Positions 9,194 through 16,820 are shown, counted from the stretch's first letter. The stretch: DNA of 64,000 bases from Slackia piriformis YIT 12062 (GCF_000296445.1 NZ_JH815199.1:186001-250000), one strand, 5' to 3'. Program-made: numbers and translations. The notes: generated by a model from the sequence alone, not told the origin.

Positions 9194-9325
9194 TCACAGT
9201 TCCTGCTCGAGCGCATGGATCTGCTGGCTGATGGCAGGCTGCGCAACGTGGCATTCTTCGGCCGCTTTCGTGAAGCTCAAGTTGCGCGCGACCGATTCGA
9301 AGTATTGAAGCTGGTTTACCCTCAT
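9194..9325 (-). pseudogene. LysR-family regulator, N-terminal remnant
   Basis: From the ATG at 9325 the minus strand encodes MRVNQLQYFESVARNLSFT followed by KAAEECHVAQPAISQQIHAL and EQEL, the winged helix-turn-helix of a LysR-type regulator. A stop follows at the edge of the IS3 element. The effector-binding domain (about 200 residues) is gone. It probably once regulated a neighbouring operon. Confidence 0.85.
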
Positions 9326-9611
9326 GGTCCTGCCGCCTCTCCGCTCTCCAGGCCAGGCTTGTTGGATTTTAGAATTTGATTCTTGCCTCGATTTCTGAGA
9401 GCGCATCTTATCAGACCGCGCCGGCGTCTTAGCGCCGCCGAACGGGAGAGACTCGATTGCGTCGAGATGGCAATGCGATTCACTCTGGTTATGGAAGGTG
9501 ATCTTGCGCTCGTCAGATACAAGGAAAGGGAGCCCGGGGCTCCCTTTCCTGCGTTTGCGTCACGTTGGTTGACGCGTGTCGTTCGTTGCCTTTGCAGCCT
9601 CGCGTGCAGCT
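9326..9611. other. Intergenic region, mostly featureless
   Basis: No gene recognised. It is AT-richer just upstream of the LysR remnant (TTTTAGAATTTGATTCTTG), which was presumably that gene's promoter, and it holds the strong hairpin listed at 9522-9550. Confidence 0.5.
9522..9550 (-). terminator. Hairpin downstream of the molybdoenzyme operon
   Basis: AGGAAAGGGAGCC (9522-9534) and GGCTCCCTTTCCT (9538-9550) are perfect 13-base arms around a three-base loop, 62 bases beyond the stop of the minus-strand molybdoenzyme gene. The following minus-strand sequence is only moderately T-rich. Probably the operon terminator. Confidence 0.65.
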
Positions 9612-10670
9612 CTATTCGATGACCTCGAACTCGAGCGATGCCTCCAGCGGAGACACCACGCCGTCGGCGGTCTTGGCGCGCACGGACAGGTTGTAGCTGC
9701 CCGGCTCGGCGAACGACGTGGTGAACTGCCAGTTCACCCACTTGTCGGCCGTTGCGCCGTCGGTGGCGCAGCTGGTCCAGGTGGCTCCGTCGTCGAACGA
9801 GAATTCGATCGCGGTGATCGGCGAGCCGCAGTCGTCGGCCACGCCCTCGAAGGTGATGTCGTAGCCAGCCTTGAATACGCATCCCTCGGAGGTGTTGAGG
9901 ATGTCGATCTTGTTGCGGAACTGCGGGTCGACCTGCTGCACGGCAGGCTCTTCCGCCTGGCGCGTCAGCTCGATGTTCACGATATCGCGCGTGAAGTAGC
10001 GGGCGACCGTCTCGGGAAGCCACATCTGCACGGCGGAGCCGTCGGTGGACTTCAGGCCTTCGCCGTTCACTTCGTATACCAGCATGGCCTTTTTATCGAG
10101 GGCGTACTGCAGGGGCAGCGCCTGGCCGAAGCCGTCGGCACCGTAGGCGGTCACGGTGTTCACGCCTTCTTCGAGGTCGGCCATGCCCACGATAGACTCC
10201 AGCGGAACGCCCACGACGGCGGCCTGGCCGAACGGCTTGCCCGTGGCGCAGGAGCATCCCATAAGGGCGGTTTCCTCGGAGTCCTTCATCTCGGACACGT
10301 TTACGGTGAAGTTCTTCTTGATGTTGCCGCCCACGTTGATGTAGTAGTTGGCGATGCCTTCGCCGTTGTCGAGCATTTCGACGGACGGCTTCGAACACAT
10401 CGAGGTGAGCGCGGTTCCGAACACGTTGAACAGCTCGTCGTTGGGGGTCACGCCTTCCTGGTTGAAGGCGAACTCGCCCTGTACGTCGGCGACGTGCGTG
10501 AAGTCCTTGTCGATCGTCAGACGGTGCGAATCGATGGTGTTGCCGTCGATGTCGTGCGAAAGGCCTTCGGCCTGCGGGCCGTTCTCGGCGAATGCCACGG
10601 TGGCGCCCGAGGCGATCAGAGCGACGCCCGCCGCTCCAGCCAGGACCTTCTTAGGAGTGGAAAACTTCAT
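9612..10670 (-). CDS. Exported sulfite-oxidase-fold molybdopterin protein
   Basis: 352 residues with a Sec signal peptide (hydrophobic stretch 9-27, cleavage near AFA-EN). About residues 100-245 resemble the Mo-cofactor domain of the sulfite oxidase family, including MGCSCATGKPFGQAAVVGVPLE with Cys139 or Cys141 as the possible Mo ligand. About residues 250-352 are the Ig-like Mo-co dimerisation domain (ITAIEFSFDDGATW ... KWVNWQF ... YNLSVRAKTADG). It lacks heme motifs. AGGAGG lies before the ATG. It follows the triheme partner by 11 bases, so the two are co-transcribed and probably form one periplasm-facing enzyme. The substrate is unknown. Confidence 0.75.
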   Translation of the reverse strand: MKFSTPKKVLAGAAGVALIASGATVAFAENGPQAEGLSHDIDGNTIDSHRLTIDKDFTHVADVQGEFAFNQEGVTPNDELFNVFGTALTSMCSKPSVEMLDNGEGIANYYINVGGNIKKNFTVNVSEMKDSEETALMGCSCATGKPFGQAAVVGVPLESIVGMADLEEGVNTVTAYGADGFGQALPLQYALDKKAMLVYEVNGEGLKSTDGSAVQMWLPETVARYFTRDIVNIELTRQAEEPAVQQVDPQFRNKIDILNTSEGCVFKAGYDITFEGVADDCGSPITAIEFSFDDGATWTSCATDGATADKWVNWQFTTSFAEPGSYNLSVRAKTADGVVSPLEASLEFEVIE

Positions 10671-10681
10671 GGCAGGCCCTC

Positions 10682-12481
10682 CTATTTCTCTTCTTCTTCG
10701 GCGGTGGCGTCTGCGGTCGGAGCGGGAACCAGGCTTGCCGTTTCAAGCACGGTAGTCTGCTCGGGCGTGGGCATGACGTCTTTCGCATTGATCATGACCG
10801 TCTGGGTTTCGTAGCTGGTCAGACCATCGGCGGTGGTTGCGCGGACAGTCAGGCAGTAGGCGCCTTCCTTCTCGGGCGTCCAGGTGAAATTCCACCAGAC
10901 CATCTTGTTCACGTCGGTTTCGTCAAGGTCGAACTTGGTCCAGGTTTCGCCCTGGTCCATGGAAAACTCGACGCTGGCGATCTGCTGGTCGTAGCCGTCG
11001 ACGTAGCCGTTGAAGGTGTAGGGCTGGCCGTTCTGGACGATCAAGCCGTCGGGCACGCCGAGGATGGTGGCATTGGGCTTGTTCATCATGTCGCCGGCCT
11101 CGTTCTGCCAGGCATTGGGGTTGCCGGCCCACTTGTCGGTGTAGTCGATGTCCTCGTTGGTAACGTTGTAGCTTGCGACCTGCTTGGAGTTGATTTGGGC
11201 GTCGACGCCCTCGACCCAGTTGGTGCAGGGGTAGCCGCGCGTTGCGTCAAGGTATTCGCCGCCGATCTTGTAGACGAGCAGCGCTTCGTTGTCGTCGAGC
11301 TTGTCCTTCGGGAAGGCGCGCTTGGAGCTGCCGTCGGCGCGCATGACGCGCACGCCCGTGGTGTCGTCGAGGTATCCGCCGGCCTTTTCAACCAGCCAGC
11401 TCACGGGGATGCCGGTGATTTCGGTGTTGGTCACGCCGCCTCCGCCGACCGGGTTCCAGTTGCAGACCATCTTGGAGGTCTTGTTCACGACCACGCCCGC
11501 CTCTTCGGCTTCGGCGATCAGGTCGGGAAGCTTGGCGGTGTAGGGATTAGGGACGTTGCCCTCGATGGTGATTTCCCAGTTGTCGAACAGGCTCTGCGGC
11601 ATTTCGAGGTTCAGGCCGTTTACGCCTGCGCCGTGGCGCATGTTGTCATAGTAGGCATGCATCCAGTCGTAGGAGAACACCTCGTCTTGGCTCTGCGTCA
11701 TCTCCTGGTCGATGGAGAAGTCGCCCTGGACATTTTCGACCTTGTTGATGCCCCAGAGGCGCTCGTACTTGGTGAGGTCCCAAAGTTGCAGGCCTTCGCC
11801 GTTCTCGGTGCCGTTGTGACAGGACATGCAGCTGCCTTCGTAGTCGCCCTCGAACTTGCCCTTGCCCGGGCCGGAGTAGTGGATGCCGTGCATCAGGGTG
11901 CCGAACTCGTACTGCTTGGCAATGTAGCCGGGAGCGTAGGAGTGGCAGAACAGGCACTGCTGGACGGTGGTTTCGTTGCCAAGAGCCTCGTTCCATGCCA
12001 CGGGATGCTCGTAGGGCAGGTTCTTCAGCAAGGCGTCCAGGTCGGCGTGGCACGACTCGCAGCCGCGGCTGTCAGAGCCCAGCCAGTAGGTGTTGTAGGA
12101 GTTGGAGCCCGCCTGGATCTGCCAGGCATCGGGATTCACTTCGTACTCGGTGGGAGTGCGCTGCACCATCTGGCCGTTGGGAAGCGTGCGGATTTCGGGA
12201 GCATGCTCCTCGCCGATGGTTTCCCAGCGGTCGTAGAGCCCGTCGAGGTATTCCTTGCCGGGATACGCCTCTTCGTTGATGTCGGCATTGGTGATGCCTT
12301 CTTCGCCGTCGATGACCTTCTGCTGCTCGGGTGTGACGGCGGTTTCTTCGGTGTTTTCGTTTGCAGTCGGCGCGCTTGCCGGCGTTTGGTCGGGCTGCTC
12401 TTGCGGAGTGCATCCCGCTACGCAGCAGAGCGCGCAGGTAAGGCATGCTGCGATTATCGCAATTTTGCTTTTGATAGACAT
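10682..12481 (-). CDS. Triheme cytochrome c / molybdopterin oxidoreductase lipoprotein
   Basis: 599 residues. A lipoprotein signal ends at VAGC (Cys24). The N-terminal third carries three CxxCH heme sites: CESCH 141-145, CLFCH 176-180 and CMSCH 218-222. About residues 285-460 match the sulfite-oxidase Mo domain, with MVCNWNP (Cys340) in the place of the conserved Mo-ligand cysteine and TEITGIPVSWLVEKAGG after it; about 475-580 are the Mo-co dimerisation domain (IASVEFSMDQGETWTKF). Hemes presumably exchange electrons with the membrane quinone chain. ATG 12481 has GGGAG four bases upstream. The LuxR gene at 12811 is divergent and likely controls this operon. Confidence 0.8.
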   Translation of the reverse strand: MSIKSKIAIIAACLTCALCCVAGCTPQEQPDQTPASAPTANENTEETAVTPEQQKVIDGEEGITNADINEEAYPGKEYLDGLYDRWETIGEEHAPEIRTLPNGQMVQRTPTEYEVNPDAWQIQAGSNSYNTYWLGSDSRGCESCHADLDALLKNLPYEHPVAWNEALGNETTVQQCLFCHSYAPGYIAKQYEFGTLMHGIHYSGPGKGKFEGDYEGSCMSCHNGTENGEGLQLWDLTKYERLWGINKVENVQGDFSIDQEMTQSQDEVFSYDWMHAYYDNMRHGAGVNGLNLEMPQSLFDNWEITIEGNVPNPYTAKLPDLIAEAEEAGVVVNKTSKMVCNWNPVGGGGVTNTEITGIPVSWLVEKAGGYLDDTTGVRVMRADGSSKRAFPKDKLDDNEALLVYKIGGEYLDATRGYPCTNWVEGVDAQINSKQVASYNVTNEDIDYTDKWAGNPNAWQNEAGDMMNKPNATILGVPDGLIVQNGQPYTFNGYVDGYDQQIASVEFSMDQGETWTKFDLDETDVNKMVWWNFTWTPEKEGAYCLTVRATTADGLTSYETQTVMINAKDVMPTPEQTTVLETASLVPAPTADATAEEEEK

Positions 12482-12810
12482 ATGTCTCCCTTGTTGTATC
12501 ACGTGATGACGGTGTTTCCGTCTGTGCCTTCGTCTTATCGAATCCTCCTTTCCTCCCCTTTAGACGAAGGCGCGCGCAGGGCAAGGGGCAAAAAGGAGGG
12601 CGTGTCCCATGGCTCCTGCGCGCGCATGCAAGGTTATGGTAGGAAGCTGCATGCAAAACTGGTATCGCCGCGAAATACGATTTTCACGAAATGCCAGTTC
12701 AGAGGCATCGCCCAAAAGGGTGATTGCCGCTTTTGTTTTCCTTTCGCGAGGTATTGGGATAAAATCGGCCGGAACGTCTTTTGCTGCAAGGGGAATCAAG
12801 GGGGGTGCGC
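12482..12810. promoter_or_regulatory. Divergent promoter region, molybdoenzyme operon / LuxR
   Basis: This 329-base gap holds the promoters of both units. The palindrome ATCACGTGAT is at 12498-12507, and a perfect inverted repeat GCCTTCGTCT (12526-12535) / AGACGAAGGC (12562-12571) lies about 50 bases in front of the operon start. GCATGCAA occurs twice (near 12625 and 12649). These are candidate operators for the LuxR regulator. No clear consensus -35/-10 pair was picked. Confidence 0.45.
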
Positions 12811-14418
12811 ATGGGCGTTTCTCTATCGCGGCCGAACGCCTGCGTTGTGCTGTGCGCGCTCGGCTCTTGCCTCAATCTTGTATGGTGCACCCTTATGGGG
12901 CATACCCTGGGTTTCATGCCTGCTTCCGACGGCATGCAAGGCTGGACGAACCCGCGCACGTTCTTCTTGGCGGGCATTCTGGTGTTGAGCGTTTTATTCG
13001 CCGCATTTCCCCACGGAATGCGCAAAGGAAACAGGCTGTTTGTTACGGTTCTGCCCTTGCTTGCTTCTATGGGCACAGCGTGTTTCGCCTTGGCCTACCG
13101 GCAGGATCTTTTCGACCCGGGCGCTTTGGCTGCGTTCGGCCTGTGCGTGTCGGGCGTGGGGTATTTTTGGCTGGTTGCCCGTTACAACCTGTTGCTTGCC
13201 CGCACGCAGCTGTTTTCGTGCGCGGTATGGAGTATCGTGGCGGCTTTGTTTGCAAAACTTGTGCTTGTGGAAGCGTTTGGCGCTTCTTTTGGTTCGGACG
13301 TTCAGGTTGCCGTCGCCGTCGTCCTGCCCCTCCTTTCCGCTCTCGTCTTCGAGGCCGCCCGTGTTGCGGCAAAGCATCAAGTGGAGCGCAATCCATGGGT
13401 CGATCCCGGGGTTTCGGCTCGCAAATCGCGCACGCATACGGAATTCGGTATTCCCAGCCGTCCGCGCGTTGTGGCTATGGGCCGCTCCGAGAAGCGCGAC
13501 CTTATGGCCATTGTGGCTGTGGCGGCAATTCTTCTTGCCGTCGTGCGAGCCATGAGCTTCCTTGGCATGTGGGGAGACACCCACACAAGCCTTTCTGAAT
13601 CTATCGCATGGATGGCAAGTCTCGCCCTTGGCGGCATATGCCTGGTTGTTTTCGGGCGCTTTGCGCTGATTGCCGTGCAGGAGCGTCCTGTTTCCATGCG
13701 TTTTCAGCCTGCCATATTGGTGACGTTAGCAGGCATGTTCGCCATGGCTCTGCGCATTGAGCCGAATAGCGCCGAAGCAATGTTTTTGAGCATGGTGGTA
13801 CAGCTCGACGAGCTGTTTGCCCATCTTTTGTTCTGGTGCGTGGTTATTGCGGCGCTCGATGCGCTTGACGTTCCTTCGTATCGCGTGGTCGGGTTTGCCT
13901 GCGCGGTGTATGCGAGCGTGTCCATTGTCTGGGTTGTGCTCATGAGTCACGCTACAGTGGTCGATACGACGCTTGTGCTTTTGGCGGCTTATGCCGTGGT
14001 GGTGTTTGCCATGCGGGCGAACTGGAGCCGAGGCTCGTGGGCGCAGGATGCCTCTGCTTCTGGTTCGCAAGAAGTCACGTCCGATTCTTTGGGGGTCACC
14101 GCATCGGCAGAGCAGGCCGTTGTCAATGAGCATGACGAAGGGGTGTCCGATGCGACGGAACGTCTTCATGCTTTGATTGCCCAGCGCTGCGAAAACCTTG
14201 CCGACGTCTATGGCCTCTCGCCGCGCGAGCGCGATGTGTTTGCGTGCATGGCGCGCGGGCGTACCCGTGCGGGCATTCAGGAAGACTTGGTTCTATCGGG
14301 CAATACGGTGAAAACCCATGTGGCCCATATATACGCGAAGCTCGGCGTGCATGATCGCCAGGAGATGATGGCGCTTTTGCTGGGGCAGGAAGAAGGGGCG
14401 GCATCGCATGATGAATGA
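12811..14418 (+). CDS. LuxR-family regulator with multi-pass membrane N-terminus
   Basis: 535 residues: about ten to twelve hydrophobic helices over residues 10-420, an acidic linker, then a LuxR helix-turn-helix at about 467-525 (YGLSPRERDVF ... SGNTVKTHVAHIYAKLGVHDRQE). Same architecture as the proteins at 1542 and 38256. ATG at 12811 follows an AAGGGGGG site; the frame is open back to 12781 without a better signal. It is divergent from the molybdopterin/cytochrome operon, which is the likely target. Its stop overlaps the next gene by 11 bases, so it is co-transcribed with the phosphatase. Confidence 0.87.
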   Translation: MGVSLSRPNACVVLCALGSCLNLVWCTLMGHTLGFMPASDGMQGWTNPRTFFLAGILVLSVLFAAFPHGMRKGNRLFVTVLPLLASMGTACFALAYRQDLFDPGALAAFGLCVSGVGYFWLVARYNLLLARTQLFSCAVWSIVAALFAKLVLVEAFGASFGSDVQVAVAVVLPLLSALVFEAARVAAKHQVERNPWVDPGVSARKSRTHTEFGIPSRPRVVAMGRSEKRDLMAIVAVAAILLAVVRAMSFLGMWGDTHTSLSESIAWMASLALGGICLVVFGRFALIAVQERPVSMRFQPAILVTLAGMFAMALRIEPNSAEAMFLSMVVQLDELFAHLLFWCVVIAALDALDVPSYRVVGFACAVYASVSIVWVVLMSHATVVDTTLVLLAAYAVVVFAMRANWSRGSWAQDASASGSQEVTSDSLGVTASAEQAVVNEHDEGVSDATERLHALIAQRCENLADVYGLSPRERDVFACMARGRTRAGIQEDLVLSGNTVKTHVAHIYAKLGVHDRQEMMALLLGQEEGAASHDE

Positions 14419-15142
14419 CGGCGTTTCGCACGGTTTGCGTGAAAAGCTAGGTTTGCGCATGTGCGCTGGTCTTGATGGCCGCGAAGGACGTCCTGCGGTG
14501 TTTCGTTCGCGCGCGTTGACCGATGCAACGACGGAGGATATAGAGGCGTTGCGCGCGCTGGGAATTGAGGTTGTCTACGACTTGCGTAAGGAAGCGGAGC
14601 GCGTATCCAACCCCGAACCTGCTACTGTCTGTGACGCCTTCGAGATACGCGTGTGCCCGGTCGATTTGCAAGACGACGAATCCCGCACGCAGGAAACCAA
14701 ATCGCGCCACGTGAAGGCGGCCTACGGCCTTCCTGGAGAGCGCATGCGTTTTCTTTACGGCGTCATGGCCGATCACGCCGATGCGGTGCGAGCCATTGTG
14801 CGAAAAATCATCGCCGACGGCAAACCCGCGCTTGTTCATTGTGCAAACGGAAAAGACCGCGTGGGCGTGGTGTGCGCAAGCACGCAGATCGCATGCGGAG
14901 TTTCTCGCAATGCGGTGATGGCGGACTATCTTCTTACCAACGAATACAACGCCGAAATGAACCGCCGAGACCTTGCTCACTATGCGGGTCTTATGCCGCC
15001 CGATGCCGTGGAGGTTCTTGCCGCCATGTTTGAAGCGCGCGAAGAATATCTGGAAGTGTTTCTGGCGGCTATCGAAGAGCGCTACGGTTCGTTCGATGGC
15101 TGGGTTGGATTATCCCAATCGGGAAAATTCCACTCGAATTAA
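14408..15142 (+). CDS. Tyrosine/serine protein phosphatase-like (Y_phosphatase3)
   Basis: 244 residues. The P-loop HCANGKDR (Cys145 to Arg151) is the C-x5-R active site of the atypical dual-specificity/lipid phosphatases in this family, with YDLRKEAE near residue 58 as the typical upstream motif. No signal peptide is seen, so it is probably cytosolic. It overlaps the LuxR gene by 11 bases, suggesting translational coupling. The last residues (SQSGKFHSN) are encoded by the first copy of a 39-base repeat, so the C-terminus may have been altered by repeat insertion. Confidence 0.8.
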   Translation: MMNDGVSHGLREKLGLRMCAGLDGREGRPAVFRSRALTDATTEDIEALRALGIEVVYDLRKEAERVSNPEPATVCDAFEIRVCPVDLQDDESRTQETKSRHVKAAYGLPGERMRFLYGVMADHADAVRAIVRKIIADGKPALVHCANGKDRVGVVCASTQIACGVSRNAVMADYLLTNEYNAEMNRRDLAHYAGLMPPDAVEVLAAMFEAREEYLEVFLAAIEERYGSFDGWVGLSQSGKFHSN

Positions 15143-15225
15143 CCGGAATTATCCCGACAGGGAAAATCTTCTCCGAATTCGTCAGCATCATTCCAATGGG
15201 GGAATGCCGACACTTATCCAGCATA
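15109..15225. repeat. Three 39-bp degenerate repeats with palindromic cores
   Basis: Units begin at 15109, 15148 and 15187. Cores read ATTATCCCAATCGGGAAAAT, ATTATCCCGACAGGGAAAAT and the weaker ATCATTCCAATGGGGGAATG, each an interrupted palindrome (TCCC-N4-GGGA type). The first two also share CGAATT in the tail. The phosphatase stop codon lies inside unit 1. Could be tandem protein-binding sites or a short repeat family. Confidence 0.65.
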
Positions 15226-15378
15226 AAAGAACGGCTGCCTCGCATATTGCTGCGATAACGAAAATGCATGCAGAAGTCCCGCGGGTGCAATTCGATGCCG
15301 TTTATCGACGGTCGGCTAGATGAGAGCCGACGGCAACGCGTCTAATGAAGGCGCTTCCGACAATTAAGCTAGAGCCAA

Positions 15379-15724
15379 AATGCGCAAAGGACCCCGTTTC
15401 TGTTCAGGCGCCGCTTATGCGCGAGTCGTCGTACCGTCAAGTTCCTTCACGAGGTGGCCGCCCCTTCCGGTCGTGACAAAGTTTCGTCTTTGCCATCGAG
15501 AAGAGGCTCTCCGCCTTCGCGTCGTCGGGACAGCATTCTTTCTGCTGGGAAAGCCGAGGACCAGCGCGTCCCCCCTCCTTCCCGGCACCGTCGCGCATCT
15601 GTCGGCGAAGCGCCGCTTGGATTTGGCGGGGTAGTCCCTGCCAAGCAATCTTGCCTTCTGGCGTGGGGCCCCACGCCAGAAGGCGGTTCATCGCCTGTCC
15701 AGCTATAGGGACCTTTTGCACATT
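15379..15724. mobile_element. Candidate non-autonomous element with imperfect terminal inverted repeats
   Basis: Sequence from 15379 inward (AATGCGCAAAGGACCCC, later TTCAGGCG) matches the reverse complement from 15724 inward (AATGTGCAAAAGGTCCC, later GACAGGCG), about 26 of 36 positions with one gap. No transposase is encoded in the roughly 346 bases between. Just inside the right end is a perfect 32-bp palindrome (15653-15684). This fits a MITE-like or internally deleted element, but no target duplication was found. Confidence 0.4.
15653..15684. repeat. Perfect 32-bp palindrome
   Basis: GCCTTCTGGCGTGGGG (15653-15668) is followed directly by its exact reverse complement CCCCACGCCAGAAGGC (15669-15684), with no loop. 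No T-tract follows on either strand, so it is not an obvious terminator. Confidence 0.85.
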
Positions 15725-15876
15725 AGGGGTTCAGTTCGTCATTGGGACGCCTTGGCTATTCGGTGCGCCACCCTTCGCTTGCCATTGCCCGCAACATCCA
15801 TGATGAAACGTTGCGCAATCGGCGGCGTTTCGTACGGAGCCGTTTTCGTCTCCAAGGATGCATCCCTGCGTGCTCA

Positions 15877-16260
15877 TTAGTACACTCCCTGGGCAATCAA
15901 TTCGCGCTGCTTGTGCTGCAGGAAGTAGTCGGCGACCGCCATATAGAACCCCGCTTCTTCCTGTGTCTCCGCCTCTTCGATGGCCTGGAGCGAAGGCTCG
16001 AATTGAAACGCCTGTTTGCATTCAAGGTAAAGGCTGTGCAGGTCGTGTGTTGGGACTTGTTTATCTGCGGGCGCGCCGTTGGTCGTGCGTGCAGGCCTTC
16101 CTGCGCCGGGCTTTTTCGAGAGTCTGTCGTATACCGACGCTTCCTGCAGCGCCCAGGATCTGCCTATTTTTACACCGTCGAGAGATCCTTCGCTGACGAG
16201 TTTCCGCACACGTGCGGAAGAGATGCCGAGTATTTCGGCGCTTTGGGAGACAGATAGCAT
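15877..16260 (-). CDS. Excisionase-type helix-turn-helix DNA-binding protein
   Basis: 127 residues. The N-terminal 50 residues (MLSVSQSAEILGISSARVRK, then LVSEGSLDGVKIGRSW) form an excisionase/MerR-like winged helix-turn-helix. The rest is an alanine/glutamate-rich helical tail (HDLHSLYLECKQAF ... FYMAVADYFLQHKQREL) without a recognised domain. AGGAG precedes the ATG at 16260. It is a solitary gene in a repeat-rich region. A regulatory or toxin-antitoxin role is possible, but no partner gene is adjacent, so function is open. Confidence 0.75.
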   Translation of the reverse strand: MLSVSQSAEILGISSARVRKLVSEGSLDGVKIGRSWALQEASVYDRLSKKPGAGRPARTTNGAPADKQVPTHDLHSLYLECKQAFQFEPSLQAIEEAETQEEAGFYMAVADYFLQHKQRELIAQGVY

Positions 16261-16295
16261 GGTGGGCTCCTAGCCGAGGCGTTTCCGAGATGCTT

Positions 16296-16323
16296 ATCAT
16301 AATAAATAGTTGCGGAATCGCAA
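16296..16323 (-). promoter_or_regulatory. Promoter and palindrome before the HTH gene
   Basis: On the minus strand TTGCGA (16318-16323) and TATGAT (16296-16301) are 16 bases apart, a reasonable sigma-70 pair. The palindrome TTGCGGAATCGCAA (16310-16323, plus strand) covers the -35 box and could be an autoregulatory operator. Confidence 0.45.
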
Positions 16324-16496
16324 TGAATATTAAAAACGTGCACCATTCTTCGCTGATGGCGCCATTTGGTCGTCGAGTATGTTGGACAAAATGATGCTAC
16401 ATCGTCCAGCATGCTTGACAGAATGGGCACCAGATGAATCGCGGCATGCTCAAACGGGTGATTTTCGATCAGCATCAGACTATTCGTGAAGCGGCA

Positions 16497-16716
16497 ATCC
16501 ATGCTATTTCGTGCGTTTGTGCAAGGAAAATGCACGCATCGACGAAATAGTATGGATGCCGGCTCCCCTTCTTTTCCGAGGAATCGAGCATGAGCTTCTG
16601 ACCTGGCGTTTTGCAAACATCGCCGCCGATGAGGGCCGAATGCCCGGGGCCCATCCATACTATGTCGTCGCAACGTGCATTCGGGCTGGCAAAAGCGAAC
16701 GAAATAGTATAGATGG
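16497..16716 (-). repeat. Two-hairpin repeat element, copy 1
   Basis: In minus-strand sense: hairpin A (arms CCATCTATACTATTTCGT at 16716 downward and ACATAGTATGGATGG ending at 16651), 48 variable bases, the box CCAGGTCAGAAGCT, 34 variable bases, then hairpin B (CATCCATACTATTTCGTCG ... CACGAAATAGCATGGAT, arms 16542-16557 and 16497-16512). The second copy at 37464-37680 has the same order and identical internal distances. It could be a structured RNA, a REP/BIME-like repeat or a recombination site. Confidence 0.75.
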
Positions 16717-16750
16717 ACGGTCTCACTCGCACAATCGGCTCCGTCCGACC

Positions 16751-16820
16751 GGCGAGAGCGCCACGTAGGCTAGGCCGCATGCGTAGGCGAGAGCGCCACG
16801 TAGGCTAGGCCGCATGCGTA
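16751..16820. repeat. 35-bp perfect tandem duplication
   Basis: Bases 16751-16785 are repeated exactly at 16786-16820, beginning GGCGAGAGCGCCACGTAGGC and ending CGCATGCGTA; a partial third copy (GGTGCGAG) follows. The unit contains the palindrome-like GCCGCATGCG. Non-coding; probably a replication-slippage product. Confidence 0.85.

Larger units (their letters stand above)
15143..15876. other. Long intergenic region, repeat-rich, no credible gene
   Basis: Overlapping short frames of GC-rich sequence occur on both strands between 15380 and 15720, but none has a ribosome-binding site or recognisable domain. The stretch holds the 39-bp repeats at its left and the candidate non-autonomous element at 15379-15724. 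Confidence 0.5.

Noticed and set aside
15380-15721. Several 75-95 codon frames on both strands
   Set aside because: Overlapping frames in GC-rich repeat DNA with no domain or start signal; they lie inside the candidate mobile element.
16511-16768. Frame through repeat copy 1 reading DEIVWM ... LLTW
   Set aside because: Not called as a gene: a stop (TGA at 16487) lies just before the conserved part, the only start is an internal GTG without a ribosome-binding site, and the match to copy 2 is explained by DNA-level conservation of the hairpins and box. Kept as an open question in the finding.
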